Shown: positions 21,166 through 31,362, counted from the stretch's first letter. The stretch: DNA of 64,000 nt from Buchnera aphidicola (Shivaphis celti) (GCF_039349365.1 NZ_CP134977.1:220875-284874); one strand, 5' to 3'. Made by a program: numbers and translations. The notes: generated from the sequence alone by a model not told the origin.

Positions 21166-22734
21166 ATGTTTTTTTTGTTAAATCCAACAATGTGGGTTGG
21201 ATTATTAACTTTAATTTTATTGGAAATTGTTTTAGGTATTGATAATGTAATTTTTATTGCTATATTAGCTGGAAAACTACCTCCTAAAGAAAGAGATAAA
21301 GCCCGACTAATTGGTTTAGGGCTATCTTTAACTATGCGATTAATTTTATTATTACTAATTTCTTGGATTATCACATTCACGAATCCTATTTTTAATAATA
21401 AATATTTTAATTTATCTGGAAATGATTTAATTTTATTATTTGGTGGATTATTTTTGTTATTTAAAACAACAATTGAATTACATGAAAAATTAGAAGGAAG
21501 ATCAGAAAATCATCAAAATAATAAAAACTATTCTGGATTTTGGATTATTGTTCTACAAATTGTTGTATTAGATGTAATTTTTTCTTTAGATTCTGTTATT
21601 ACAGCTGTAGGTATGGTAAACAAATTATTTATTATGATGTGTGCAGTAATAATATCTACTGTTTTAATGTTGATTGCTTCAAAACCATTAATTAATTTTA
21701 TTAATTTACACAAAACAATTGTTGTGCTCTGTTTAAGCTTTTTATTAATTATTGGAATAAATTTAGTTGCTGAATCTTTTGGTTTATATATTCCTAAAGG
21801 GTATATATATTTTGCCATTGGGTTCTCAATATTAATAGAATTATTTAACCAAATTGCACTACATAATGTTATTAAATATGAATCTAAAAAACCAATGCGA
21901 CAAAGAGTAACCGAGATTATATTTAGATTAATCGATAAAAAATACTATAAAAAAACAAATAAAATTGAAAAAAATTTACAAATCCATAATAATACCTTAA
22001 AACAAAATATATATTCTTATAAAGAAAATTTTCAAGATGAAGAAAAATACATGATTAATAGTGTTTTAACTTTATCAAGCCGTTCTATTCGTAGTATGAT
22101 GACTCCACGAAGAAACATTTCTTGGATTAATACAAAACATAATATTTTACAGATCAAAAAAAAATTGTTAGAAACTCCACATAATTTATTCCCAGTATGT
22201 AAAGGAGAATTAGATGAAATAATTGGAGTTGTACAAGCTAAAGAATTACTAATATATTTAAGTAATAATGATCATAATCATGATATTACAAATTTTGCTT
22301 CTAAAAATCCACCAATTATAGTATTAGATACACTGGATACTATGAACTTAATTTCTATATTAAGACAAGCTAAAGGAAATTGTATTATTATTCACAACGA
22401 ATTTGGTACAGTACAAGGATTAATTACACCATTAGACGTATTGGAAGCAATTGCAGGAGAATTTCCAGATGCTGATGAAACTCCAGAAATCACAATCGAA
22501 AAAAACAGTTGGTTGGTAAAGGGTAGTACGGATTTACATACTGTTTTTCAAACATTAAAAATTAAAGAGCTTTTAAATAAAAAAAAAAATTATTCTTCAT
22601 TATCAGGTTTATTAATTGATCAACATGGAGAAATACCGAAAAATGGAGAAATAATCGATATATTTCCGTTACAATTTAATATTATTTCAGTAACAAAGTA
22701 TCATATTGATCTTGTACGTATTACAAAAAAATAA
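21166..22734 (+). CDS. yoaE: TerC-family membrane protein with CBS and CorC domains
   Basis: An inner-membrane protein of unproven function, related to TerC metal-handling proteins. Residues 1-230 hold about seven membrane helices including EIVLGIDNVIFIAILAGKLP and QIVVLDVIFSLDSVITAVGM. A CBS pair follows (about 300-430, with RSMMTPRRNISWI, HNLFPVCKGELDEIIGVV and PLDVLEAIAGEFPDADETPE), then a CorC/HlyC-type domain. 522 residues against 518 in E. coli YoaE, so it is fully retained, which implies a needed role. It lies 53 bases after htpX. Confidence 0.93.
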   Translation: MFFLLNPTMWVGLLTLILLEIVLGIDNVIFIAILAGKLPPKERDKARLIGLGLSLTMRLILLLLISWIITFTNPIFNNKYFNLSGNDLILLFGGLFLLFKTTIELHEKLEGRSENHQNNKNYSGFWIIVLQIVVLDVIFSLDSVITAVGMVNKLFIMMCAVIISTVLMLIASKPLINFINLHKTIVVLCLSFLLIIGINLVAESFGLYIPKGYIYFAIGFSILIELFNQIALHNVIKYESKKPMRQRVTEIIFRLIDKKYYKKTNKIEKNLQIHNNTLKQNIYSYKENFQDEEKYMINSVLTLSSRSIRSMMTPRRNISWINTKHNILQIKKKLLETPHNLFPVCKGELDEIIGVVQAKELLIYLSNNDHNHDITNFASKNPPIIVLDTLDTMNLISILRQAKGNCIIIHNEFGTVQGLITPLDVLEAIAGEFPDADETPEITIEKNSWLVKGSTDLHTVFQTLKIKELLNKKKNYSSLSGLLIDQHGEIPKNGEIIDIFPLQFNIISVTKYHIDLVRITKK

Positions 22735-22758
22735 ATTTATGGAATGATTTTAATAAAT

Positions 22759-23439
22759 ATGAAAATAGAAAATAAAGTTAATACAACAATTTTATCTATC
22801 AATACTGCATTTTATGATACCTCTGTTGGATTATTTCATAATAACTGTTTTTTTGAAAATACCAAAATGAGTGATTATAATCATGAAAAAAATATCTTAC
22901 AATTAATTAAAGATATTTTAAAAAAAAAAAATATTAAAATAAACGATTTAAATATTATATCTTTTGTGAATGGGCCAGGAAATTTTACAGGATTAAGAAT
23001 TGGAGCAAATGTTGCCCAGGGATTATCAATACCATATAACATTCCAATTGTTGGTATTTCTACGTTTGATATTTTAGCTGATCAAATATGGGAAAAATAT
23101 AAAATAAAAAAAATATCTATATATATTTATATTAATGATAAAAATTTATATTGTGCTGATTCTGATAGAATATATAATAAACGATATTATATTAAAAATT
23201 TAAAATTATCTAGTATAAAACAAATATGTGAAGAAAATAATACATTAAAAAAAAAAAAATATATTGCAATTTTTGGAAAAAATTTTTTAAAAAAAAATAA
23301 AAAACAATATTTATATACTATTGAAATTAAAAAAATTAACATGAAGAATTTAATTAACTTAACAAAAATAGATAAAAAAAATAAAAATAATTTATTAAAT
23401 GACAATATTCAATTAAATTATTTAAATAATTTAAAATAA
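22759..23439 (+). CDS. tsaB: tRNA threonylcarbamoyladenosine biosynthesis protein TsaB
   Basis: Partner of TsaD and TsaE in making the t6A modification at position 37 of ANN-decoding tRNAs. The N-terminal ASKHA fold is recognisable by ILSINTAFYDTSVGLF and the conserved FVNGPGNFTGLRIGANVAQGL. The C-terminal half is poorly conserved and lysine-rich. An earlier in-frame ATG at 22744 is possible; 22759 gives a better match to the short N-terminus of the family. It converges on leuD. Confidence 0.9.
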   Translation: MKIENKVNTTILSINTAFYDTSVGLFHNNCFFENTKMSDYNHEKNILQLIKDILKKKNIKINDLNIISFVNGPGNFTGLRIGANVAQGLSIPYNIPIVGISTFDILADQIWEKYKIKKISIYIYINDKNLYCADSDRIYNKRYYIKNLKLSSIKQICEENNTLKKKKYIAIFGKNFLKKNKKQYLYTIEIKKINMKNLINLTKIDKKNKNNLLNDNIQLNYLNNLK

Positions 23440-23456
23440 TTTTATAAAATAATAAA

Positions 23457-23490
23457 ACTACACACTTTAAAAAAATAAAGTACATGTAGT
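23457..23490. terminator. Imperfect stem-loop between convergent tsaB and leuD
   Basis: ACTACA (23457-23462) pairs with TGTAGT (23485-23490), and inside it ACTTTA pairs with TAAAGT across a small internal loop. It sits in the 69-base gap between converging genes and has A and T runs on both sides, so it can serve both transcripts. Confidence 0.5.
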
Positions 23491-23508
23491 TTATTAAAAA
23501 TATATTAA

Positions 23509-24120
23509 TTATTTTATATTTAAAAAAAAATTAGGTATTCTTTTTTCATATTTTTTAATTTTATTAATATTTCGCAACGTTAAATCAATATTATCTACCC
23601 CATTTAATAAACATTTTCGGTAAAAATCATCAACAAAAAAATCATATTTTTTATTTTCAATTACTAAAGAATTGTCAAGTAAATTTACTGTTGCCTGAAT
23701 CCCAGGTTGATTAAAAATTATATTAAAAATTTCATTGATGAAATTTTCAGATAATGTAATTAATAATAAATGATTATTAAAACTATTATTATAAAAAATA
23801 TCAGCAAATTTAGAGGAAATAATTACTTTAAATCCATAATCTAATAAAGCCCATACAGCATGTTCTCTGGATGAACCACAACCAAAATTATTACGTGTAA
23901 TTAATATACTAGCAGACTGATAACAAATTTTATTTAATACAAAACTTTTATTTACTTGTTTTTTATCTCCTTTTATAAATCTCCAATTATAAAATAAGCT
24001 TTCTGAAAAACCAGTACGATTCACTGTATGTAAAAATTGCTTGGGAATAATAGCATCTGTATCAACATTAGATATATCTAATGGAACAATTATACCAGTA
24101 TGATTAATAAACTTCTTCAA
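23509..24120 (-). CDS. leuD: 3-isopropylmalate dehydratase small subunit, TTG start
   Basis: Small subunit of the isopropylmalate isomerase, second step of leucine synthesis. Diagnostic stretches are VPLDISNVDTDAIIPKQFL, NFGCGSSREHAVWAL and IFYNNSFNN. 203 residues (E. coli 201). The start is TTG: the alignment with E. coli LeuD begins exactly here, no in-frame ATG is available, and GAGG lies 7 bases upstream. It is last in the leuABCD order and 24 bases after leuC. Confidence 0.96.
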   Translation of the reverse strand: MKKFINHTGIIVPLDISNVDTDAIIPKQFLHTVNRTGFSESLFYNWRFIKGDKKQVNKSFVLNKICYQSASILITRNNFGCGSSREHAVWALLDYGFKVIISSKFADIFYNNSFNNHLLLITLSENFINEIFNIIFNQPGIQATVNLLDNSLVIENKKYDFFVDDFYRKCLLNGVDNIDLTLRNINKIKKYEKRIPNFFLNIK

Positions 24121-24143
24121 TGTATACCTCGATATAAAATAAA

Positions 24144-25544
24144 TTATAATAAATTCCTAACATCTTGAAATTTTCCACATAGTGCTGCTGCTGCAGCCAT
24201 GGCTGGACTTACTAAATGCGTTCTAGTTCCACGTCCTTGTCTATTTTCAAAATTACGATTACTAGTTGATGCGCATCGATCTTCTGCATGTAATTGATCA
24301 TCATTCATACCTAAACACATAGAACAACCTGGTAATCTCCATTCAAATCCAGAATTAATAAATATTTTATCTAATCCTTCTTGTTCAGCTTGTTCTTTCA
24401 CTACTTTTGATCCAGGAACAACAATGGCTTGAACTTGATGATGAATATGTTTATTTTTTATAACTCGAGCAGCTGTTCTTAAATCTTCTATTCTTGAGTT
24501 CGTACATGATCCAATAAATACTTTATTAACTTTTATATCTGTTAACAACATACCGGATTTTAAACCCATATATAATAATGATTTTTTTGATGTTTCATAA
24601 TATAATTTATTATTTAACTTATCAAGATATGGAATTGGTTCATTAATCGATATCACTTGACTAGGATTTGTTCCCCATGTTACTTGAGGAGAAAGAGAAT
24701 CGATATTAATATATATTGTTTTATCGAATTGAGCATCAATATCTGATTGTAAATTTTTCCAATATTTCATTGCAATATCCCAATTATTACTTTTTGGGGA
24801 ATATCTCTTATTTTTTAAATAATCAAATGTAATATCATCTGGTGCAATAATTCCAGATTTTGCTCCCATTTCAATTGCCATATTGCACAACGTCATACGA
24901 CCTTCCATGCTTAATTGGGATATTACCTCTCCGCAAAATTCTACAACATATCCTGTACCACCTTCTACTCCAACAGTTTTAATGACAAATAATATTATAT
25001 CTTTTGCATCTATTCCTTTTTTTAATTTACCACAAAGATGAATTTTCATTGTTTTATAACGTTTTTGTTTAATTGTCTGTGTTGCAAAAACATGTTCTAC
25101 TTCTGATGTTCCAATACCAAAAGCTAATGCACCAAATGCACCATGTGTTGAAGTATGAGAATCTCCACAAACAATTACCATTCCTGGTAGTGTCATGCCC
25201 TGTTCTGGACCAATAACATGTACAATACCCTGATTAGGATGATGTAAATCATATACAGGAATATTAAATTCTTGACAGTTTTTAAGCAATGTTTGTATTT
25301 GAATTTTTGAAAATTGATTTAAATTATTTATATCATTTGTTTTAGTTGAAACATTATGGTCCATAGTTGCAAAAGTTTTATTTGGACAACGAATAGATCT
25401 GTTATTAAATCGAATAGCATGAAATGCTTGAGGTGATGTTACTTCATGAATTAAATGTAAATCAACATACAAAATGGATGCATCTATTGTATCTTGATGT
25501 ATTACATGTTGATCATATATTTTTTCATATAATGTTTTTCCCAT
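24144..25544 (-). CDS. leuC: 3-isopropylmalate dehydratase large subunit
   Basis: Aconitase-family large subunit carrying a 4Fe-4S cluster; isomerises 2- to 3-isopropylmalate together with LeuD. The cluster cysteines lie in [13 protein letters not shown] and in [31 protein letters not shown] and [19 protein letters not shown] are also intact. 466 residues, the same as E. coli. Two bases separate it from leuB, indicating tight co-transcription. Confidence 0.97.
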   Translation of the reverse strand: MGKTLYEKIYDQHVIHQDTIDASILYVDLHLIHEVTSPQAFHAIRFNNRSIRCPNKTFATMDHNVSTKTNDINNLNQFSKIQIQTLLKNCQEFNIPVYDLHHPNQGIVHVIGPEQGMTLPGMVIVCGDSHTSTHGAFGALAFGIGTSEVEHVFATQTIKQKRYKTMKIHLCGKLKKGIDAKDIILFVIKTVGVEGGTGYVVEFCGEVISQLSMEGRMTLCNMAIEMGAKSGIIAPDDITFDYLKNKRYSPKSNNWDIAMKYWKNLQSDIDAQFDKTIYINIDSLSPQVTWGTNPSQVISINEPIPYLDKLNNKLYYETSKKSLLYMGLKSGMLLTDIKVNKVFIGSCTNSRIEDLRTAARVIKNKHIHHQVQAIVVPGSKVVKEQAEQEGLDKIFINSGFEWRLPGCSMCLGMNDDQLHAEDRCASTSNRNFENRQGRGTRTHLVSPAMAAAAALCGKFQDVRNLL

Positions 25545-25546
25545 AT

Positions 25547-26641
25547 TTATATCTCTTTAATAAGTGTATTAGAGATTATATCTCCCATATGTGAAGTTGT
25601 GATATAATCATTTTGGTTATCAATAATATCAAATGTTCTATAACCCATTTTTAATGTTTTTTTTACAGATTCATATATTGCATCAGATAATTCAAATAAA
25701 CCCATACTATAACGCAATAGTAATGCAATAGATAAAATTTGTGCAATTGGATTAGCAATATTTTTACCTTGAATATCTGGAGCTGAACCACCAGCTGGTT
25801 CATATAAACCAAAATTTTTTTCATTTAAACTAGCAGAAGCTAACATCCCAATCGAACCAGTAATTGCTGCACATTCATCAGATATAATATCACCGAATAA
25901 ATTTGAACATAAAATAATATCGAATTGACTAGGATTTTTAATAATTTGCATAACTGCATTATCGATATATAGATGTGATACTTCTATATGAGGATATAAT
26001 TTGGAAACGTTATCAACGACTTCTCTCCATAACTTAGAACTTGATAATACATTTGCTTTGTCTATAGAAACAATTTTTTTTTTTCTTGTATTTGCAATTC
26101 GAAAAGCTAAATGTGCTATTCTTTCTATTTCAGATTCATAATATTTTTCAGTATCAAAGGCATATTTTTTATTATTTTTATTATATTTTCGACCCGATTT
26201 TCCAAAATATATTCCCCCAGTTAATTCACGTATACATAATATATTTATATCAGAATGAATAACTGTATGACGTAATGGAGATAAACTTTTTAATTCTGAA
26301 TATAAAACAGAAGGTCGAATATTTGCAAATAAATTAAAATATTTTCGTAATGGAAGTAACGCTCCTCTTTCTGGTTGTTCATCATCTGGAAAATGTTTCC
26401 ATTTTGGCCCACCCACCGAACCTAATAGAATTGCATTTGATCTTTCACATCCTAATAATGTACTTTTAGGCAATGCAGATCCAAATTTATCTATTGCTAT
26501 GCCTCCAATATCATATTCATGTATATTAAAATTTATAAAACATTTTTTTTTTAAAATATTTAAAATTTTATATCCTTCTCGCATGACTTCTGGACCAATT
26601 CCATCACCGGGGAGTACAGCTAAATTAAATGTTTTTTTCAT
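25547..26641 (-). CDS. leuB: 3-isopropylmalate dehydrogenase
   Basis: NAD-dependent oxidative decarboxylation of 3-isopropylmalate to the direct precursor of leucine. Motifs are [29 protein letters not shown], the substrate lysine segment SIDKANVL, and the metal and cofactor sites [10 protein letters not shown] and [18 protein letters not shown]. 364 residues (E. coli 363). It is the middle gene of leuABCD. Confidence 0.97.
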   Translation of the reverse strand: MKKTFNLAVLPGDGIGPEVMREGYKILNILKKKCFINFNIHEYDIGGIAIDKFGSALPKSTLLGCERSNAILLGSVGGPKWKHFPDDEQPERGALLPLRKYFNLFANIRPSVLYSELKSLSPLRHTVIHSDINILCIRELTGGIYFGKSGRKYNKNNKKYAFDTEKYYESEIERIAHLAFRIANTRKKKIVSIDKANVLSSSKLWREVVDNVSKLYPHIEVSHLYIDNAVMQIIKNPSQFDIILCSNLFGDIISDECAAITGSIGMLASASLNEKNFGLYEPAGGSAPDIQGKNIANPIAQILSIALLLRYSMGLFELSDAIYESVKKTLKMGYRTFDIIDNQNDYITTSHMGDIISNTLIKEI

Positions 26642-26698
26642 ATATTATATAATTATATAGTTAATTAAAGTATGTTATATTAAATTGTAATTATTATT

Positions 26699-28252
26699 TT
26701 ATTTTTCTTTCGAAAATTTATTTAATTGTAAAATTACTTGGTTTGCTCTCCAAATATTATTTAAGACATTTATCATTGCTTTGACAGAAGATTCAATAAT
26801 ATCCGTTGCTAATCCTATTCCATGAAATTTTCTATTTTTATATTCAACTATAATATCCACTTGCCCCAATGCATCTTTCCCCTTCCCTTTAGCAAATAAT
26901 TGGAATTTTTGCAATAACATAGAGTAACCAGATATTTTATGTAATGCTTGATATACTGCATCTACCGGTCCGTTACTCGTAGTAGAAAATTTAGTAATTG
27001 TATTTTTCCCACATATTAAAGATACTGATGCAGTTGAAAAACCACTAGAACTGGATTTTACATGAAAATGATCTAAAATAAAATATTCTGGGTTTTCTTG
27101 TTGATTATTGATAAATGCCAATGCTTCTAAATCATAATCAAAAACCTGACCTTTCTTATCTGCTAATTTTAAAAACGATGCATATAATTCATCGATATTA
27201 TATTCACTATTTTTATATCCCATTTGTTGCATTCGATGTCGTACTGCAGCCCTACCGGAACGGGAAGTTAAATTTAATTTCACTTCTTGTAAACCAATGG
27301 TTTTTGGTGAAATTATTTCATAATTCTCTCTATTTTTTAAAATACCGTCTTGGTGAATACCAGAAGAATGGGCAAAAGCATTACTACCGACAATTGCTTT
27401 ATTCGGAGGAACAGAGATATTACAAATTTGGCTAATTATTTTACTAACACGATATATTTCTTTTTTTTCAATTGTAGTATGTACTTTAAGTATGTCTTTT
27501 TTAACAGCAATCGCCATAATTACTTCTTCCAAAGCAGCATTTCCTGCTCGTTCACCAATACCGTTAATTGTACCTTCAATTTGTCTCGCTCCTGCTGCAA
27601 TAGCTGAAATTGAATTCCCAACCGCCATACCTAAATCATCATGACAGTGTACAGATATTATTGCTCGATCTATATTTGGAACTTTCTGATATAAAGTATG
27701 AATAATATTACTAAATTGATTTGGTAATGTATAACCTACAGTATCAGGAATGTTAATTGTTTTAGCACCAGCTAAAATAGCTTTTTCTACTATTACACAT
27801 AAGTTATCTAAACAAGTTCGACCTGCATCTTCACAAGAAAATTCAACATCATCTGTATATCGTTTTGCTCGTTTTATTCCACGTATTGCCATATCAACGA
27901 TTTCATCAAAATTTTTTTTTAATTTAGAATACATATGTAAATTTGATGTTCCTAAAAAAACATGTATACGAAAATTATTTAAAACGGACATAGCATCTGC
28001 AGCTACATCAATATCTTTATCGAGACATCTTGCTAAACTACAAATTGTAGTATTCTTTATTTTTTTTGATATTTCTCGAACAGAATCAAAATCTCCAGGA
28101 GATGAAATTGGAAATCCAACTTCCATAACATCAACTTTCATTCTTTCCAGTGCAATTGCAATTTGCAATTTTTCTTTTACGCTTAAGCTTGCTTGTAGTG
28201 CTTGCTCACCATCCCGAAGAGATGTATCAAAAATAATAATTTTTTCACTCAT
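26699..28252 (-). CDS. leuA: 2-isopropylmalate synthase
   Basis: First committed step of leucine synthesis, condensing acetyl-CoA with 2-oxoisovalerate. The N-terminal TIM barrel carries [17 protein letters not shown], the metal site [13 protein letters not shown] and [14 protein letters not shown]. The C-terminal regulatory (leucine-binding) domain is retained up to the end. With ATG 28252, preceded by GGAAAA, the protein is 517 residues (E. coli 523); a frame open from 28285 adds 11 residues without family support. It follows minE by 78 bases. No leucine-rich leader peptide was found there. Confidence 0.97.
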   Translation of the reverse strand: MSEKIIIFDTSLRDGEQALQASLSVKEKLQIAIALERMKVDVMEVGFPISSPGDFDSVREISKKIKNTTICSLARCLDKDIDVAADAMSVLNNFRIHVFLGTSNLHMYSKLKKNFDEIVDMAIRGIKRAKRYTDDVEFSCEDAGRTCLDNLCVIVEKAILAGAKTINIPDTVGYTLPNQFSNIIHTLYQKVPNIDRAIISVHCHDDLGMAVGNSISAIAAGARQIEGTINGIGERAGNAALEEVIMAIAVKKDILKVHTTIEKKEIYRVSKIISQICNISVPPNKAIVGSNAFAHSSGIHQDGILKNRENYEIISPKTIGLQEVKLNLTSRSGRAAVRHRMQQMGYKNSEYNIDELYASFLKLADKKGQVFDYDLEALAFINNQQENPEYFILDHFHVKSSSSGFSTASVSLICGKNTITKFSTTSNGPVDAVYQALHKISGYSMLLQKFQLFAKGKGKDALGQVDIIVEYKNRKFHGIGLATDIIESSVKAMINVLNNIWRANQVILQLNKFSKEK

Positions 28253-28330
28253 AATTTTCCTATTATAAAGTTTTAAATTAAACAAAATTCATATTTTATA
28301 TTTGTATTATTTATATATAATATAAATATT

Positions 28331-28579
28331 TCATTTTCGTGATATAATATTTAAATCTAAAGTTAAATTATACGGTGTTTTTTGATGAAATGTTACATGA
28401 ATTAAATTTGCAGTCATCTGAGAATTTTGATTAATAACAGATAATAATTCTTTTTTTAATTTTACAAAATAAGTTGAATGGACAATTCTTTTTTTTTTAG
28501 AAAACATAAATTGTAATCTTTTTTTTGCAATATATGCTGTATGTTTTTTTTTATATACAAAAAAACCTAATAATGACAT
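28331..28579 (-). CDS. minE: Cell division topological specificity factor MinE
   Basis: Binds MinD, stimulates its ATPase and drives pole-to-pole oscillation that places the division site. 82 residues (E. coli 88), with an amphipathic N-terminus MSLLGFFVYKKK, an anti-MinC segment about 10-35 (AYIAKKRLQFMFSKKKR) and a C-terminal dimerisation half. It starts 3 bases after minD ends. leuA follows on the same strand. Confidence 0.93.
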   Translation of the reverse strand: MSLLGFFVYKKKHTAYIAKKRLQFMFSKKKRIVHSTYFVKLKKELLSVINQNSQMTANLIHVTFHQKTPYNLTLDLNIISRK

Positions 28580-28582
28580 TAT

Positions 28583-29395
28583 TTATCTCCAAAAAAATCT
28601 TTTAAAAAAACCTATTTTTTCTTCTTTTAAAAATCTAAAATCGCATTGTTTCCCTAATAATCTATCTACTGTATCACAGTATGCTTGCCCAGCATGAGAA
28701 GAATAATTTAATATTACTGATTTTCCTTGATTAGATGATTTTAATACAGATGAATCTTCTGGAATCACTCCAATTAAAGGAATACGCAAAATATCTATTA
28801 CATCTTCCATACTGAGCATCTCTCCTTGATTGACACGCATCGGATTATATCGATTAATTAATAAATATTCTTTTACTGGAAGTGAATTCTTTTCAGCTCT
28901 CTTAGATTGTGAAGCAATAATTCCTAAAATACGATCTGCATCTCTTACAGAAGAAACCTCTGGATTAGCTATAATTACTGCTTCATCAGCAAAATACATA
29001 GCAATAAATGCCCCTGTTTCAATTCCAGCAGGAGAATCACAAATAATAAATTCAAATTCCATATTTAATAATTCTTTAAATAAAGCACTAATACCCTCTT
29101 TTGTTAATGAATCTTTATTTCTAGTTTGTGAAGCAGGTAGAATAAATAAATTTTCTGTATATTTATCTTTTATTATAGCTTGATTAATTGATACATCTCC
29201 TTCAATTACATTAATTAAATTATAAATAACACGTCTTTCACAACCCATAATTAAATCTAAATTACGTAATCCAATATCAAAATCAATTACTATTGTTTTA
29301 TTACCCTGTCGGGCAAGTCCAGTAGCAATTGCTGCACTAGAAGTAGTTTTCCCTACCCCTCCTTTCCCTGAAGTAATTGTAATAATACGAGTCAT
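28583..29395 (-). CDS. minD: Septum site-determining ATPase MinD
   Basis: Membrane-cycling ATPase that carries MinC and is released by MinE. The deviant Walker A is SGKGGVGKTTSSAAIATGLA, then DFDIGLRNLDLIMGCERR and CDSPAGIETGA. The C-terminal membrane-targeting helix is preserved as GFFKRFFWR. 270 residues, exactly the E. coli length. Middle gene of minCDE. Confidence 0.97.
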   Translation of the reverse strand: MTRIITITSGKGGVGKTTSSAAIATGLARQGNKTIVIDFDIGLRNLDLIMGCERRVIYNLINVIEGDVSINQAIIKDKYTENLFILPASQTRNKDSLTKEGISALFKELLNMEFEFIICDSPAGIETGAFIAMYFADEAVIIANPEVSSVRDADRILGIIASQSKRAEKNSLPVKEYLLINRYNPMRVNQGEMLSMEDVIDILRIPLIGVIPEDSSVLKSSNQGKSVILNYSSHAGQAYCDTVDRLLGKQCDFRFLKEEKIGFFKRFFWR

Positions 29396-29423
29396 ATACG
29401 TATTCCATATTTATGTATATTAT

Positions 29424-30122
29424 TTAAAATAATGGTTTAATAGATAAATTATAATCTTTAAGAAAGATATGTACACTTTTCCCTAAAAAAATAGAAGGTA
29501 TTTTTTCAATTAATAAATATTCTCCTGCAATAGAAACTAACTCAGCAAAAAAATTAGTACAAAAAATATTTTTTGTAATATCTCCATTAAATCCAGCTAA
29601 AACCCTTCCTCTCATTTCTCCATATACATGTATATTTCCATCAGCAATTAATTCAGCTCCTGTATTAACATGGTTAAGAATAATTAAATCTGATTTACAA
29701 ACAAATATTTTTTGACCAGATCGTACTGGTTGATCAATAATTGTAGATTGCATTTTCTTATTTTGATAAGAAAAAGATTGATTTTTTGCACAATTATTCT
29801 TTTTTACATATTGTTCTTGATAATTTAAAATAGGCAAACCAGATTGAAGAATTAAATTTTTCAATATCTTGTTTTTACAATTAAGAATACCAACAATTTT
29901 TAATCCAGTAGATAAAATTGCTGTTTTCATTGTTTTCCAATTTATTTTAGATTGTAAATAAGATATATTCAATATTATTGAAGCATTTTTAAATAAAAAT
30001 GGTTTTATTCTCATTTTTTTTAAGATTTCATGTTTTACAATATGTGCAGCACTAGTATTAATATATAGTACTAAAAATGTAAAAACATGACCTTGAAATT
30101 TAATTGGTTCATTTTTTAGCAT
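29424..30122 (-). CDS. minC: Septum site-determining protein MinC
   Basis: FtsZ assembly inhibitor positioned by MinDE. The N-terminal FtsZ-binding domain (about 1-110) is weakly conserved, with FKGHVFTF-like and KTAILSTGLKIVGI elements. The C-terminal beta-helix domain is clear: PVRSGQKIF, NHVNTGAELIADGNIHVYGEMRGRVLAG. 232 residues (E. coli 231). It is first in minCDE and divergent from rsmC across about 106 AT-rich bases with a perfect palindrome. Confidence 0.95.
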   Translation of the reverse strand: MLKNEPIKFQGHVFTFLVLYINTSAAHIVKHEILKKMRIKPFLFKNASIILNISYLQSKINWKTMKTAILSTGLKIVGILNCKNKILKNLILQSGLPILNYQEQYVKKNNCAKNQSFSYQNKKMQSTIIDQPVRSGQKIFVCKSDLIILNHVNTGAELIADGNIHVYGEMRGRVLAGFNGDITKNIFCTNFFAELVSIAGEYLLIEKIPSIFLGKSVHIFLKDYNLSIKPLF

Positions 30123-30154
30123 ATTTTTAAAATATTAATTTAAACATATAATAA

Positions 30155-30183
30155 AAAATATATAATTTACAATTATATATTTT
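30155..30183. promoter_or_regulatory. Perfect 13-bp palindrome in the minC-rsmC divergent gap
   Basis: AAAATATATAATT (30155-30167) and AATTATATATTTT (30171-30183) are perfect inverted repeats around TAC. The site lies 33 bases upstream of minC and 46 bases upstream of rsmC. It may be a binding site or simply promoter DNA that forms a palindrome because of its composition. Confidence 0.35.
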
Positions 30184-30228
30184 ATAATCAAAAAAAAAAC
30201 AATTTATATTATATATAGTGTAATCTAA

Positions 30229-31250
30229 ATGAAAAAAAAAGAAGATAAATTATATGAAGAAAGTATAATAATAAAAAATTATTTAAATAATACCGATAAA
30301 AATTTCATTCTATTTTCAGGAGATATGCAAGACAATTTTTTTTTTATTTAAACAAAAATCAAAATAAGTTTCATATACAAAAATGCTATGATGAAAAAAG
30401 AATAAAAAAATATAATAAAAATAACTTTTATTTTCGAATTTTCCCAAAAAAACAAAATATTTTAAATTGCAATATGATTGTATTTTTTTGGATAAAAAAT
30501 AAAACTGAATCAATATTTCAGTTAACATACATATTATCAATAATTCAAAAAAATAAAAAAATTCTAATTATCGGAAAAAATAAATTTGGAATTAAAAGTA
30601 TTACAAAAAAAATGCATGAATGGATGTATATAAAAAAAATTTTATACAAAAAAAAATGTACTGTATATTTAAGTTATAAAAAAAAAAAAGTAAATTTTGC
30701 ACTAAAAAATTTTTTTAAAAAACATATCTTATATAATCAAATTATTATTACCCTTCCAGGAGTATTTGGATATAAAAAAATAGATCCAGGTAGTATATTG
30801 TTAATTTCTACTTTTAATAAAAGTATTCAAGGAAAAGTATTAGATGTTGGATCTGGTTCGGGAATTTTATCTGTTATGTTACATAAAAAAAATAGTAATA
30901 TTAAATTAACATTAATTGATAATAACAGTACTGCTTTGTTATGTAGCAGATATTCTTTAAAAGAAAATAAAATAATTGGTAATGTTTTTTATAGCAATCT
31001 TTTTTCTCATGTTCAAGAAAAATATAATTTTATTATATCTAATCCACCCACTCATTATGGAAATTTGAATAATTTAAAAATAGTTCATGAATTAATTAAA
31101 CAATCCGTTAATTTTTTGCACAAAAATGGTGAATTAAGAATTATATTACACTCTAATATATCATGTACAGAAATATTACTTCAAGAATTTGGAAACTACA
31201 AAATTTTAAAACAAAAAAATCATTACAAAGTATACCAATCAATACTATAA
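30229..31250 (+). pseudogene. rsmC: 16S rRNA (guanine1207-N2)-methyltransferase, one frameshift in a T10 run
   Basis: The product would methylate G1207 of 16S rRNA. From ATG 30229 the frame reads 40 codons that match the E. coli N-terminus (FILFSGDMQD against ILFAGDLQD), then hits TAA at 30349 just after ten T residues (30336-30345). The other frame is open across the same run and continues uninterrupted to 31250, matching RsmC through FFWIKNKTESIFQL, TLPGVFGY, VLDVGSGSGILSV (SAM site) and the catalytic ISNPPTHYG. One extra T restores an approximately 340-residue protein (E. coli 343). So the gene is either freshly inactivated, rescued by slippage on the homopolymer, or carries a sequencing error. 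The intact catalytic half argues for recent damage or rescue. Confidence 0.88.
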
Positions 31251-31256
31251 TTTTAA

Positions 31257-31342
31257 TACCCAGAGCGGGAATCGAACCCGCAAAGCTGTTAAGAGCCGAG
31301 GGATTTTAAGTCCCTTGTGTTTACCTATTTCACCATCTGGGC
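31257..31342 (-). tRNA. tRNA-Leu(UAA)
   Basis: An 86-base class II tRNA on the minus strand. The acceptor begins GCCCAGA and ends TCTGGGT. The anticodon stem AGGGA/TCCCT encloses loop CTTAAAA, giving anticodon UAA. A variable arm and the T loop GGTTCGATTCC are visible. No CCA is encoded. It ends 6 bases after the rsmC stop on the opposite strand. Confidence 0.95.
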
Positions 31343-31362
31343 TTAACGAAAATTATAAAATT

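Noticed and set aside
27750..28268. 172-codon open frame on the plus strand
   Set aside because: Antisense to the conserved N-terminal part of leuA, with no recognisable protein features.
28252..28330. Possible leucine leader peptide and attenuator before leuA
   Set aside because: No short frame with clustered leucine codons and no competing hairpins were found in the 78-base gap.
28830..29183. 117-codon open frame on the plus strand
   Set aside because: Antisense to minD, which is intact and highly conserved.
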